A stretch of 64,000 nt of DNA from Mimachlamys varia (Eukaryota; Mollusca; Bivalvia; Pectinida; Pectinidae). The stretch is taken from contig OX392532.1 in NCBI GenBank assembly GCA_947623455.1, positions 31,904,792 to 31,968,791 of the forward strand. Direction: 5' to 3'. Positions 24,609 to 37,170 of the stretch are shown here, in pieces. Position 1 is the stretch's first letter; each line of letters starts with the position of its first letter. The position numbers were made by a program, and so were the translations under genes. Below the pieces are notes generated by a model. It ran no database searches. It was not told the DNA's origin and saw nothing but the letters and a program-made list of their open reading frames with translations.

Positions 24609-26871
24609 GAAAGCTGGAACAATATTTAAGTTCGCGCAATGATGCGATTTACTCAGGTTAGAAGGAAAATGCCCGGACTGTTGTTTTCCTGTATTGAAAA
24701 ATAAGATGTACAAGTGTATGATGGATGGTTTTTAATCTTTCTATTAACAATGGAAAATGTCATACACATTTCGTGGATGGTGACATTAATGTTTTGTATA
24801 TTTAGAATTTTACTTTTTATAATGAAATATATTAATATTTTTTCACATAGGTTAAACAAACATCGTATGATTAAGGAAAATATATCTAAATCGAACCATT
24901 CAAAATCAAATAATCTTGTACTGACAAAAAACGCAAGAAGGTACGTGATAACATGAACAGATACCGTGTTTCATGTATTGTAACTGCGACTAGTTTGCAC
25001 AAAACACTAAACTTCGATCAGTTGTATAATTAATTTTATTGTCAAAATTCACTGTTATTATGACATACTTTTCGTTGTAAGGGCAGTAAACAATTTCTTT
25101 TAAGACTAAATCGATTGAACTGCAAAGGATTATTGGGATTTAGGAATCACACAACTAAATCAGCCTATCACGAAGTGTTTCATACGATTGTAGTCCCTAC
25201 CGAAAATTTGTTCCGGCTAAGTACAGTGATTCTGAATAATCTAAAGAGGTAATTGTTGACATATTCTGCATTGAATGAAATCTATAAATATTTGACTTTA
25301 CAAAAATGTATACTTTTGGTAGATTTTGATATGGCGGATTGATATGGGGTCAAAAGTCAGATGGTGTTCCCGTCCCATTTCACTGGTTTGATATGTAAAT
25401 TTCCAGTTGTCCGAAGCAGACGCCCGTAGCGAGCTAATATGCCACGAAACTTCTGATAAAATGTCATTTGAAGTCTTTGCCATGTTTGTATCTGTGAATC
25501 CAGGCAGTTGTCACTAGTGTTGAACTTCAAATATTAAAGTTATTAGCTCTAAAGCTTAGTAATAACATATAGTAAATTATTTAGTTGTGTGAGTCCTTTA
25601 ACCTCTTTCTTTAATGTTTTGTATCATTTAGAATTGATACTTTTTGTGATGAAGTATGCTATGTTTCACACAGGTATACTTTAGGAACATATATCTAAAT
25701 ATGCTGATGATCAAACGATCTAGCAAAAACACAAGAAGGTGCGTGATAACATTAAAAATAACTTGTGTCAAGTATGGTAACTGCGACTAGCCTACACAAA
25801 AACAGTAAATTGCAAACATTTGGATCATTAACTTGATTGTCAACATTTGCTGTTGTTAAAATGATACCTTTCGTTATAAGGGCATTGAACAACTTCTTTT
25901 AAGACCGTATAATATTTCTTCATATTTATCTATGAGCTGATAATATGGCATATGTCGTTCTTGCATGTAGGCCAAATCATTAATATTTCACAGAAATCTT
26001 TTCAATTGCTTTAGAGGCCCTCTTGACATTTAAAAAAAATTCATAGTGGTGATAGATGAGAATATGAGAAATACACTTGCTGGTTTTAGGGTAGTTAGAT
26101 CAAAGTATTTAGAGCCAAGTTGGTCAAAGTATTTAGAGCCAAGTTGGATTTAAGATAACTACCTGTCGAGAAAAACAAATTAAAAAAATGGAGACATGTT
26201 TCAAGAACATCATATGATCATTAAATGAAGTTAAAGCATTTATTACATGTTAAAAAAGTTTGCAAATACACGGTATGACAATAGGATTTCTTAACGTCAT
26301 TATCAAATATTTCATGACAAACTTTATATTATATTGTCCTAATTGTGACTTCAAATGTAGCCGGGGGTTCTTTGATATTTTCATGATAAATTAGGACTTC
26401 ACAGTATATCTTTTGAACTATAGCGTTTTAGGTTCTAATGTTGTAAATAATGTTTTTGGTTGTTGATATTTGATTATATAACATTAAATATGTTACCAAA
26501 TCCATAAATTATGAAATTTCGAAGCTGTGTGTTAGATTCTGAACTCAAAATGAAATTGAAACTTTTTGATAGATAAATTTACAAAGAAAAATAATAACAA
26601 CGCGTTTGCCACGTACAAATTGAATGAATTTGGCGCCAACAATAATAATAAGGCATTATAGCGTTTGGCCTAAGGGCGTTCTCCATGCTATTCGAAGCGG
26701 CGAGACAAGACTCTCATTGAACAAACTTGATCTATAAAGGCATTATTAAACCACGTGCTACGTCTCGAGAACCATTGCTTTCATATTTTTTATGGAAAGC
26801 ATTTTGCTGGTTATGTTCATATAGTGGATTGCAGCGCATAACACAATGATACAACTGTTGTTGTTTTTGTT

Positions 26872-27332
26872 TGTATAGCAATTACAATGTTATATTGTTG
26901 GCGATGATTTTTAAGCCATCACAATTTCATATTGCTGGCTGATGTTTTGTTAGCCATCACGATGTTATAGTGTTGACTGAAGTATTGTAAGCCATCACGA
27001 TCGTGATATTTTTAACTGGTGATTTTTAAGCCATCACGATGTTATATTGTAGCCTGATGTTTTCCAAGCGATCACAAAGTTACATTGTTGCGGATGTTTT
27101 GTTAGTCATCGCGATGTTGTATTGTTGGCTGATGTTTTCCAAGCCATCACAAATTTATATTGTTGCGGATGTTTTGTTAGCCATCACAATGTTATATTGT
27201 TAGCTGATGTTTTCATAGCCATCTAGATGTTATATTGTTGCGGATGTTTTGTTAGCCATCACAATGTTATATTTTTGGCTCATGTTTTCCAAGCCATCTA
27301 GATGTTGTATTGTGTGTAAACCAACCCAGAGC
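26872..27332. repeat. Degenerate ~37-bp minisatellite, in unit 2
   Basis: Copy of the stretch at 23480-23940, displaced by 3392 bp, with the same variants. Confidence 0.8.
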
Positions 27333-27736
27333 TATACTGTTGCTGATGTTTGTTATATCCTACACAAGGATAATCTATTGTCGACAGATTGATGTACATT
27401 TACTTTTATTTGTATATACAGTATATTTAGGGTATTACAAATGTTTCAATGTGCTATAAAATATGATATTACTAAATTGTAAAGACTGTGACCTTCACAA
27501 TCTATATAGCGAAATACGTCACAATTGTTAATCTCTTTCGGGCCAAAAAGAAAATTTCTAGACGTGTTTCACTTTGACCTTTAAAAAGATAATAAGTGAA
27601 TAAATAAGACAACTGATCAGTTCTTGTGTCATTTGGAAGTTACTTGTGTCAATGTAAATGGATTTAAGTAAGTACAAAATATATTAATTACCTTGTTTTG
27701 ATTATTAATTTCTTGATAGAAATCATAAATATGTTT

Positions 27737-28000
27737 GTACAGTTTCATGAAGGCATCACATGTGCTATGTTCAAAGTAGCGGGAGACGAAGATGCGACCA
27801 TGACACAATGGTTCGCTGAGAATACGGCGAACCGGAAAAGATGTCCAAACTGTGCCATGCCTATAGAAAAGATCGGTGGATGTAACCATATGTCCTGTTT
27901 GTCATGCCGGAAGCATATTTGTTGGCTGTGTCTTGCATTTTTTGACCACAGTGGTGCATGTTACGGACATCTCGATACTGCTCATGGTAGTTTCGTTTGA
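27737..28000 (+). pseudogene. Duplicated 3' fragment of the helicase-RBR gene (RING2), copy 3
   Basis: Third copy of the last 87 codons, identical to copy 2 as far as I can read, with the same 100-codon frame from 27698. That no substitution has built up fits very recent origin and does not by itself show selection, because the adjoining 370 non-coding bases are also unchanged from copy 2. Confidence 0.8.
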
Positions 28001-29849
28001 GAAAGCTGGAACAATATTTAAGTTCGCGCAATGATGCGATTTACTCAGGTTAGAAGGAAAATGCCCGGACTGTTGTTTTCCTGTATTGAAAAATAAGATG
28101 TACAAGTGTATGATGGATGGTTTTTAATCTTTCTATTAACAATGGAAAATGTCATACACATTTCGTGGATGGTGACATTAATGTTTTGTATATTTAGAAT
28201 TTTACTTTTTATAATGAAATATATTAATATTTTTTCACATAGGTTAAACAAACATCGTATGATTAAGGAAAATATATCTAAATCGAACCATTCAAAATCA
28301 AATAATCTTGTACTGACAAAAAACGCAAGAAGGTACGTGATAACATGAACAGATACCGTGTTTCATGTATTGTTACTGCGACAAGTTTGCACAAAACACT
28401 AAACCTCGAACAATTGTATAATGAACTTTATTGTCAAAATGTACTGCTATTATAACATACTTTTCGTTGTAAGGGCAGTAAACAATTTCTTTTAAGACTA
28501 AATCGATTGAACTGCAAAGGATTATTTGGAATTAACCTCTTTCTTTAATGTTTTGTATCATCTAGAATGAATTGATACTTTTTGTGATGAAGTATGTTAT
28601 GTTTCACACACGTATACTTTAGGAACATATATCTAAATATGCTGATGATCAAACGATCTAGCAAAAGCGCAAGAAGGTGCGTGATAACATTAAAAATAAC
28701 TTGTGTCATGTATGGTAACTGCGACTAGTTTACACAAAAACAGTAAATTGCAAACATTTGGATCATTGACTTGATTGTCAACATTTGCTTTTGTTAAAAT
28801 GATACCTTTTGTTATAAGGGCATTGAACAACTTCTTTTAAGACCGTATAATATGAGGAACTTTGCACTGACAAAGATCTCCACAGGATTATACATTTGGA
28901 ATTAACTTTGTTTTTTCTTCATATTTATCTGTGAGCTGATAAGATGGCATATGTTGTCCTTGCGTGTAGGCAAAATCATTAATATTTCACAGAAATCTTT
29001 TCAATTGCTTTAGAGGCCCTCTTGACATTTAAGAAAAATCATATTAGTGATAGATGAGAATTTGAGAAATACACTTGCTGGTTTTAGGGTAGTAAGATCA
29101 AAGTATTTAGAGCCAAGTTCGATTTAAGATAGCTACCTGTCGAGAAAAACAAATTAAAACAATGGCGACATGTTTCAAGAAAATCATATGATCATAAAAT
29201 GAAGTTAAAGCATTTATTACATGCTCAAAAAGTTTGCAAATACACGGTATGACAATAAGATTTTTTTACGTCATTATCAAATATTACATGACAAACTTTA
29301 TATTATATTGTCCTAATTGTGACTTCAAATGTAGCCGGGGGTTCTTTGATATTTTCATGATAAATTAGGACTTCACAGTATATGTTTTGAACTGTAGCGT
29401 TTTAGGTCCTAATGTTGTAAATAATGTTTTTGGTTGTTGATATTTGATTATATAACATTAAATATGTTACCCAATCCATAAATTATGAAATTTCGAAGCT
29501 GTGTGTTAGATTCTGAACTCAAAATGAAATTGAAACTTTTTGATAGATAAATTTACAAAGAAAAATAATAACAACGCGTTTGCCACGTACAAATTGAAAA
29601 TTTGGCGCCAACAATGATAATAAGGCATTATAGCGTTTGGCCTAAGGGCGTTCTCCATGCTATTCGAAGCGGCGAGACAAGACTCTCATTGAACAAACTT
29701 GATCTATAAAGGCATTATTAAACCACGTGCTACGTCTCGAGAACCATTGCTTTCATATTTTTTATGGAAAGCATTTTGCTGGTTATGTTCATATAGTGGA
29801 TTGCAGCGCATAACACAATGATACAACTGTTGTTGTTTTTGTTTGTATA

Positions 29850-30300
29850 GCAATTACAATGTTATATTGTTGGCGATGATTTTTAAGCCATCACAATTTT
29901 ATATTGCTGGCTGATGTTTTGTTCGCCATCACGATGTTATAGTGTTGACTGAAGTATTGTAAGCCATCACGATCGTGATATTTTTAACTGGTGATTTTTA
30001 AGCCATCACGATGTTATATTGTAGCCTGATGTTTTCCAAGCGATCACAAAGTTACATTGTTGCGGATGTTTTGTTAGTCATCGCGATGTTGTATTGTTGG
30101 CTGATGTTTTCCAAGCCATCACAAATTTATATTGTTGCGGATGTTTTGTTAGCCATCACAATGTTATATTGTTAGCTGATGTTTTCCAAGCCATCTAGAT
30201 GTTATATTGTTGCGGATGTTTTGTTAGCCTCCACAATGTTATATTGTTGCGGATGTTTTCCAAGCCATCTAGATGTTGTATTGTGTGTAAACCAACCCAG
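29850..30300. repeat. Degenerate ~37-bp minisatellite, in unit 3
   Basis: The diverged copy. The last units differ from those in units 1-2 (TGCGGATGTTTTCCAAGCC replaces TTTTTGGCTCATG), so the array changed after the first duplication. Confidence 0.75.
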
Positions 30301-30685
30301 AGCTATACTGTTGCTGATGTTTGTTATATCCTACACAACGATAATCTATTCTCAACAGATTGATGTACATATTTAGGGTATTACAAATGTTTCAATGTGC
30401 TATAAAATATGATATTACTAAATTGTAAAGACTGTGACCTTCACAATCTATATAGAGAAATACGTCACAGTTGTTAGTCTCTTTCGGGCCCAAAAGAAAA
30501 TTTCTATACGTGTTTCAATTTGACCTTTAAAAAGATAATAAGTGAATAAATAAGACAACTGATCAGTTCTTGTGTCATTTGGAAGTTACTGGTGTCAATG
30601 TAAATGGATTTCAGTATGTACAAAATATATTAATTACCTTGTTTTGATTATTAATTTCTTGATAGAAATCATAAATATGTTTGTA

Positions 30686-32080
30686 AAAAATTCAATATTT
30701 GTCAATACTTTTTCAATCAAATTAGTCAAGCATTCATTTGTTACTGTAGTACTTTTCAATATCGGGAGAAACGTGATTTTAAAATCCAATAATCTAACCA
30801 TTTAGCAGTACTTGTACTGTTGTTGCGTTATTGGTCAACCTTAAATGTGTTATATGTTTACTTGACATTTTCTTGCTCGTCTTACACATTCTTTGAATTG
30901 CTGTTTCTACGAGTGATTATCTATAATTGAATATTATCATTTCTTATTCAACTAACATTGTATTACATTGTTCCTATTTTGCCCCTACTTTAATCGATTT
31001 TGAGTTCGGATTATGGTTTTGTTGACGCTATGTTATTCTCTGATTTTTTTTTATTATATGTATTTGACTTGTAAATCAATAGAAGAATTCTTGTACAATG
31101 GTAGTTAGTCATACATGTATGTGCAAAGTTGTTCAAAAGGCGATAAGCTTAATCCCTTTTAACGACATTTCCCAACCTGTTATAACTGTCAATATACAAG
31201 CGCAACCCTACAATTTTGCATGTACATTGACTGTACTATATATTTGATATCTTGAATATTGTAACTAGTACAATGGTTTGATTTAAAAGTTACAGGATAA
31301 TTAGAATTGACACTAATCGTCCTTGAAACAACTGGGCCCTATGCACGTAGGTTTTCAACATAATGTAATAGTACTCTACATTTTTTTTATAAATCTTACT
31401 CTGCAACTCTTTGTCTTGATTATATGATAATGTCTCTTTTTTCTAAATATCTATAATTTTTGTGTAAACATAGTGTTTAATCACATACAGAAATATTGTC
31501 TTTCTTGTATGAATTATACAATTTAATTTGTTATAATAATAGTACTGTATTATGATTGATTTTAATTTTCATTCATTTTGTACTTGTAATAGTGCCTTGA
31601 GCTAGCCTTGAAGTAGAAGTTCAACGATAATTGAAATGATTTTTCTGTTCTATTGTCATAATTGTTGACACATTTTGGCGAGATTTTTCGATTAAGTGAG
31701 TTGGTGTCTATAAAAAGGTTATTCTTCAAGTTCAGTTTCATAGTTTCCTTATTGCTTTTGAAATAAAATGTTAAGAAAAAGACAACAACAAAAAATAATG
31801 TAAGGTGTTCTTGGAATAGTATGTTATCTCGGGGTATGGTGCAGTGTTGTTGAATCATCACAAACAATTGTCCATATTTGTTTCTCGACCTATCAGTCAA
31901 ATTTGTTATTCGTAGTGTTTGTTTGTTGTTATACATTGTATCTGTTTGATATTTTGTTGATATTGATATGATGTATGTACTTGGATGATATCCATAACAT
32001 GGATATCACCGTAAATTTTATAAACAGCATAAAGTGTTCATATAGTGATACTTTGAATATAAATGTAGATGCTCTATTTT
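30686..32080. other. AT-rich intergenic sequence, no gene seen
   Basis: Only short chance frames, including a lysine- and asparagine-rich minus-strand frame at 31562-31936 with no recognisable domain. At 30973-31120 there is one copy of a dispersed repeat tail (TAATCGATTTTGAGTTCGGA) that recurs at 36058, 37118 and 46100. Confidence 0.5.
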
Positions 32081-32084
32081 TATA

Positions 32085-32300
32085 ACCCGCCATGAAATGG
32101 TGTTGGGTGTTAAAGTGTTACCCATGTCCGTCCCGCCCATTGCGTCGCGTCCTGTCCCGCCCATGGTAATGTGACCAGCTTATTTAAATAACTACTGATC
32201 CGGTTGTTATCAAACTTTGCATATGTAATAAGCACGAAGAACAAATTTCATATGGGGGAAAGGGACATTTATGTCTCACAGACATGCCTAGCTTGGTGAT
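32085..32300. repeat. Dispersed GC-richer repeat fragment
   Basis: Begins ATAACCCGCCATGAAATGG and contains GTCCGTCCCGCCCATTGCG; composition differs sharply from the AT-rich surroundings. It looks like a fragment of an interspersed repeat. Its family is not recognised. Confidence 0.4.
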
Positions 32301-32343
32301 CATTTTATTTATAGTCTTTGTATGTTGAGCATGATCAAATTAT

Positions 32344-32436
32344 TTCGGAATGTTTTTTGGTATGTTTAGAATACTCGGAATGTTTTTTGGTATGTTTAGA
32401 ATACTCGGAATGCTTTTGGTATGTTTAAAATACTCG
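32344..32436. repeat. 30-bp direct repeat, three copies
   Basis: Three head-to-tail copies of a ~30-bp unit with the landmark TCGGAATGTTTTTTGGTATG, the third slightly shorter, directly next to the SINE on its right. Confidence 0.85.
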
Positions 32437-32449
32437 GTTTTTTTTTCTG

Positions 32450-32645
32450 TATGGGACCCGGATGTTAGCGCACGAAGGGTCGTATTGTGGGAGAAAACCT
32501 GAGTACCCGGAAAAAAATCCAAGTGGCCGGGCAGGTGACCCCATACCTTTTCACGTCCGACCATGGGGAATCGAACCCCGGTCGCATTGGTGAAAGGCAA
32601 GTGCGCTTTCCACTGCAACACCCAACCACCCAAAAAAATTAATAA
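32450..32645 (-). mobile_element. tRNA-derived SINE, minus strand, copy 1
   Basis: On the minus strand the head has an A-box-like TGTTGCAGTGGAAAGCGCA and a perfect B-box GGGGTTCGATTCC, followed by a body with GGTCACCTGCCCGGCCACTT and a tail ending at a short T/A-rich stretch. A diverged copy with the same head-body order lies at 62513-62690, which supports calling it a SINE family and not a lone tRNA pseudogene. Confidence 0.75.
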
Positions 32646-34500
32646 AGTGTTCTTTACGTACATGTATACAAGTATAAGGTATCGAACAAACTGTCAAATA
32701 TGGCTTGCTTAAATGTTTTTTTTTTCATTTAAATTTTGCATTGCATGCAATTAAATTTACTATTTGCAGCAAAGTCACAACATCATGACCTATCACGTTG
32801 ACCTTTGAGTATAATATTGATAATATTGACAATAAGTGAATCAGAAAGGAGGTACACAAAAAGATAACCTAAGTTGAATTGACTGTTGTAATTTCCTGTG
32901 TCATATGCTTTACTTTTAACATGTACACAGTTCGTCATATACATGCCATTGCCTGATATGAATATTAAAAGAATAGTCAATGCAACAGGTGATATCAGTA
33001 TGCCTTTAAGGTATAGGAAAATACAAAGTACACTTCAGATATCTGACTGTGTAATCAAATGTCAATTCTTCTCGTCGAATATTGTTTATCAGCTATTTAA
33101 AAGGTTAGTGTAACCTTATGCTTGGTTGTATAAATGTATATGCCATTGTTATGTACCACTTATACAGTATAATGATAATCCTTTCTATAATTGTAAGCAG
33201 ACACAGGATATGATTGTAACCATGTAAGGTGACTGAGTCCAAGATGGATCTCACCAAACCATCATTTTATTCGTTCATTGACAAATTAAGCGTATGAATG
33301 AAACAAGTGTATGGTTGTATAAAAAAAAAAAACACGAAATAAACAACCAGGGATTCGAAATATATAAAGTATTCTGACGTCATTAGTAAGTTTGTCAAGT
33401 ACATGTATTTTGCAATTTTCAAACCCTAACTTGGCCACAGGTTGAATTTTATAACATTTTGCGCTCAATTTCCATACAAGCGTTTCTTTATTTTGAATAT
33501 ATTCCTGCGGTCAAAAAAGAAAGATCTTTGTAAACGACATTTTTGAAAAGCATAAACAATATTTTAAGTTTAAAATATTTCCTGTGGTGCTGTTTGAACC
33601 TAATACCTTGACTACATCAGAATTATAACTGATGATTTGATAATCGCTGGACTAGTATGATGCATAGCTATGAGATAACTGTCAACATATTTAATAATTT
33701 GCAACGTTTTTAAAGAATGATTCGTTTCGGCAACTCTCACTGTTAACGTGATTTAAGATTTTTTCAGTGTTGGATGAACAAAGTAAAGTTGCCCTACTAG
33801 AGTGTGAGAATCATTTGTTTTTGTATTTGGATGACTTTGTTTCAGCAGCCTTAATAATAAACTAATGCTTTGACCTTAAAATATCTTATGTTGTGTTGTT
33901 TCATTATATTAACGCCACTGTGTGATATAAAAGATAAAGCAAGAAAATGAAGTTAACTGATATCAGGTTTATTCTACATGTACCACAATAGGTGGATGAT
34001 ATTCAACTCATGATCACAGGCTATCAAATAATTATTACAACTGTTGAATAACATTATGTTTATACCACACGTGGAATGATCCCGAAACGTATTTTGATTG
34101 GTTGACATGGTGAACTTTGACCGGAACAACGTCACTTGCTGATTGTTGACGTTGTGGGTAGATAATTATGTTTATGCAAATATTGTCTACTGTTCATCTG
34201 TATTTAATTCAATGAAATAATTCAAAGTTTCATTATTTTTGTCATGAAGTTGTTGCCGATAGAACAACTTTCAAAGTAAAACGATTTGCAAAACAAAGAC
34301 TTTTTTAATATCAAAGAGCCGTGTCCACACAACAACCGTTTATTTGTACTCAAAGCAAGTTAAACTTGAACTGTTTACGACTGAAATTGTGTTAGAAACA
34401 GATCACACGACTCGTTGTTGTTGGATATGGTATTTATTTCACTCTCGTTAATTCATTTTAACTTGCGTCGTGGGTAAACGTTTCCTTCAAATGAATTTTT
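32646..34500. other. Intergenic sequence, nothing recognised
   Basis: AT-rich with only short frames of no evident coding character. No repeats longer than simple A/T runs were noticed. Confidence 0.5.
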
Positions 34501-35395
34501 CTAAATAACCGAAAGGTATATGGGATGGAGTTCTACAAAAATTTCATCATATGAATGACCTTGGCCTACTTTCAAGGTCAGATGGGTCAAATATGCAAAA
34601 AAACCTTTTACAATCTTCTCGTTACCCGAAAAGCCCAGGGTAATGGTATTTTGCCAGTAGATATCTGGGAATGAGTGCTACAAATTTTTGCATATGAAAA
34701 ACATACTTTCATGCTCATATTGGTCAAATATGTGAAAATCGTAAACGATCTTATCCCCAATAAACAAAAGGTCCAGGGTAAAAATATCTGGCCAGTATGT
34801 ACCTAGGGTCGAGTGTTACAATGGGTCCTCATATCAATGACCTTGACCTATATTCAAGGTCACAGGGTTTAAAAATCTCAAACTATTCAAGAAACTTCTT
34901 TTGAATTACCAAAAGTCCTGTGGTACTGATATTTGGCTAGTAGCAAGCCGAATTGTGTGGCTACCAAGTTGTTGAAATGAAACATATTGACCGACTTTCA
35001 ATGTCACAGAGGACAAAAGTGCTAAAATTTGAAAACAACTTCTCAGTAACGAAAAGGCCTGGGATACTGACGTTTGGCCTGTAGCATACTGGGACCTAGC
35101 GCTAACAAGTTTGTTTAAATGACTGATCCTGACACACAATCATGGTTACATAGGTCAAATTTGTGCATCAAGAAAATCAAGCAATTTCTCAACAGCCGAA
35201 AAGCCTGGTTTACTAATATTTAGCCAGTAACATGCTCGGACAAAGGGCTATAAAGTTGGTTCAAATGAATGACCTTGACCCACTTTCAAGGTCAGAGGGA
35301 TAAAATATGTAACTTCGCAATAACCAACAAAAACAATCTTTATAGTCAGATAACCATTTAGGGTCATGGGCCTCTTCCATTTTCATTTAAAACCC
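34500..35395. repeat. Tandem/dispersed repeat with TCAAGGTCA-type motif, cluster 5 (~5 units)
   Basis: About five units of ~165-175 bp. Landmarks: ACTTTCAAGGTCAGATGGGT (34569), ATTCAAGGTCACAGGGTTT (34851), CACTTTCAAGGTCAGAGGGA (35282), each with TGACCTTGAC or TGACCTTGGCC a few bases upstream. The others are more degraded. The cluster ends at GGGCCTCTTCC near 35370, the usual tail of the class. Confidence 0.75.
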
Positions 35396-35904
35396 TAACT
35401 AAAAAAATACAAAATTGACCAGAAGCTCGCGACTTTAACCTTGCAATCGGCGGTGACTTTCTGTGAGAAAATGACACCCGTTACAGGCAATGCACTGCAC
35501 GAACTACAAAAAAGGTGTATACAAAATAATAGAACAGAAAGATAACTTATCAGCATAAAATAAAACCTGTCTAAATAATTGATAGTAATTACTTGCATCT
35601 CCCTGTGCCTTGTGTACAATCGCTTAAAACGGTTTGTTTAATTGGCTTTGTGTTGTTAATGTGAAATAAGTAAATTATGTGAAGAGTAGTATTTGTACCT
35701 TGGGAATAATATGCAGTGAGCTACGAACATACCGCGGCCTCCAAAGTACACACGCACTCAACACACGCACCCATCTTGTAAATACCTGTAGGCCGTCATG
35801 AAATTACCTTAGCTGTCAATAGGAAGAAAAACACAAACAAAACCGCTGTTATATAACATAGCACTGTAAAAACTAAGAATGTTATAGATAAAATAACGTT
35901 GTCA

Positions 35905-36125
35905 TGACTACTTGGATGTGACCAAGATTTACATGGCGGGTGTCGTCGATTAAGCAGAAGACGCCTACTCTTCCGGAACACCTGGTATTATTCTCTTGTA
36001 CTTTTTTCAAGGGTCTCTCTGTAAATCTTTCCCTTGTTCATATTTTGCCCCTGGTTTAATCGATTTTGAGTTGTGATTATGATTTTGTTAACGCTTCGGT
36101 ATTCTCTTATTTATTTTCAAAGTTT
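35905..36125 (+). repeat. Dispersed repeat with conserved peptide frame, copy A (broken)
   Basis: Plus-strand frame reads YLDVTKIYMAGVVD and then hits a stop; CTCTTCCGGAACACCTGGT and the AATCGATTTTGAGTT tail follow. Copies with the frame kept open lie at 36955-37170 and 45955-46160. Part of an unidentified interspersed element. Confidence 0.6.
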
Positions 36126-36915
36126 CAAGATAAAATTTCAAATGCAGTGTATCAACAAGTGACATAAGAAAACTGAGTCATGCCATTCCTGACATCATCA
36201 AAGCATATCAGTCAACTCTAATCGTTCACATGTACGAAGTATTTTTCGGATGATCACATAAAATAACTTTTCAAAGACGCGGAAGTGTGGAAAACATGCT
36301 ATTGTTCTTTATTACATACTTTGTTCATTGCAAACATATTGGCTGTATAATTTATCATTTTTCTATATTGTGACGTCAAACAGCAATAGAGACTTGACCT
36401 TATTAATGGTAAATCATGACTTCACAAAAGATCTATTGAACAAGTTTTAAGTAAATCATTATGTATACAGGCTATAAGGTTGTATAATTTTTTTTTGTTA
36501 AGATTGTTAATGACATTTTTTATAATGATATATTGTTGATTAATGATGTAGCCAGCACTATTATTTACACATTATTGCTGATACAATGAATCGATATATT
36601 ACATTTGCTGGAAAAAAATAATAGAAAAGCGTTTTGTTTAGTAATTAACATCGGTTATCATTAAAAAAAACAAAACAAAGACAAAACAAACCATGACTTA
36701 TTTTTAGGAAAAAAGAGATAATTATCTGAAATCACAATTGCGAAAAACCTCAATAGACATATATGTGGAAACACACGTATCGCCTATTTTAGGACTGAGG
36801 CATTACCACGTGTCTTCATGCACTGTATATGGTATAGCGAACTCATTATAATTATATTGGTATAACCTGTCGCTACTCGCTCGAATCTGAAGCCTTTTCT
36901 ACCGGTCTTACAATT
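36126..36915. other. Intergenic sequence, nothing recognised
   Basis: AT-rich; no coding frame, repeat or RNA gene that I can support. Confidence 0.5.
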
Positions 36916-37170
36916 TTGTCCCGGCATTTCCCTCTTAATTTATACTCTACCTTTTTGAGAATTGATGCTTACTTGGATGTTACCAAGATTTACATGGCAG
37001 ATGTCGTCGATGAATCATATGACGCTTACTCTTCCGGAACACCTGGTGTCATTCTTTTGGGCTTTTACGAGAGTTTACATGTAAATATTCCCTTTGTTCC
37101 TATTTTGCCTCTAGTTTAATCGATTTTGAGTTCGGATTATGGTTTTGTTGACGCATTGGCATTCTCTGAT
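36916..37170 (+). repeat. Dispersed repeat with conserved peptide frame, copy B (open)
   Basis: A 67-codon plus-strand frame (36916-37119) ends in a stop at the same place as in the copy at 45.9 kb. Both share the core VTKIY, VVD, SSGTPG, SLHVN and ILPLV. The conserved frame suggests descent from a coding segment of a transposon. I do not recognise the protein. Confidence 0.5.

Larger units (their letters stand above)
24345..27736. repeat. 3392-bp tandem unit 2 (recombinant)
   Basis: Exact length match to unit 1. Its head carries the unit 3 variants (GGTTAGAAG; G at 24728). Its tail from 24982 onward carries the unit 1 variants, including the 25-bp repeat near 26102-26148 and the segment missing from unit 3. 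It reads as a hybrid of the other two. Confidence 0.95.
27737..30685. repeat. Tandem unit 3 (diverged, shorter)
   Basis: Identical to unit 2 over the first ~637 bp, then diverges from 28374 on with many substitutions. It lacks about 470 bp present in units 1-2 (break near 28530), has a different ~70-bp piece near 28852-28915, and holds one copy only of the 25-bp repeat. It ends at TTTGTA (30685), after which unique sequence AAAAATTC follows in place of CAGTTTCATG. Confidence 0.9.

Noticed and set aside
31562..31936. 124-codon minus-strand frame rich in Asn, Lys and Phe
   Set aside because: Composition is that of AT-rich DNA; no domain, splice context or repeat homology.
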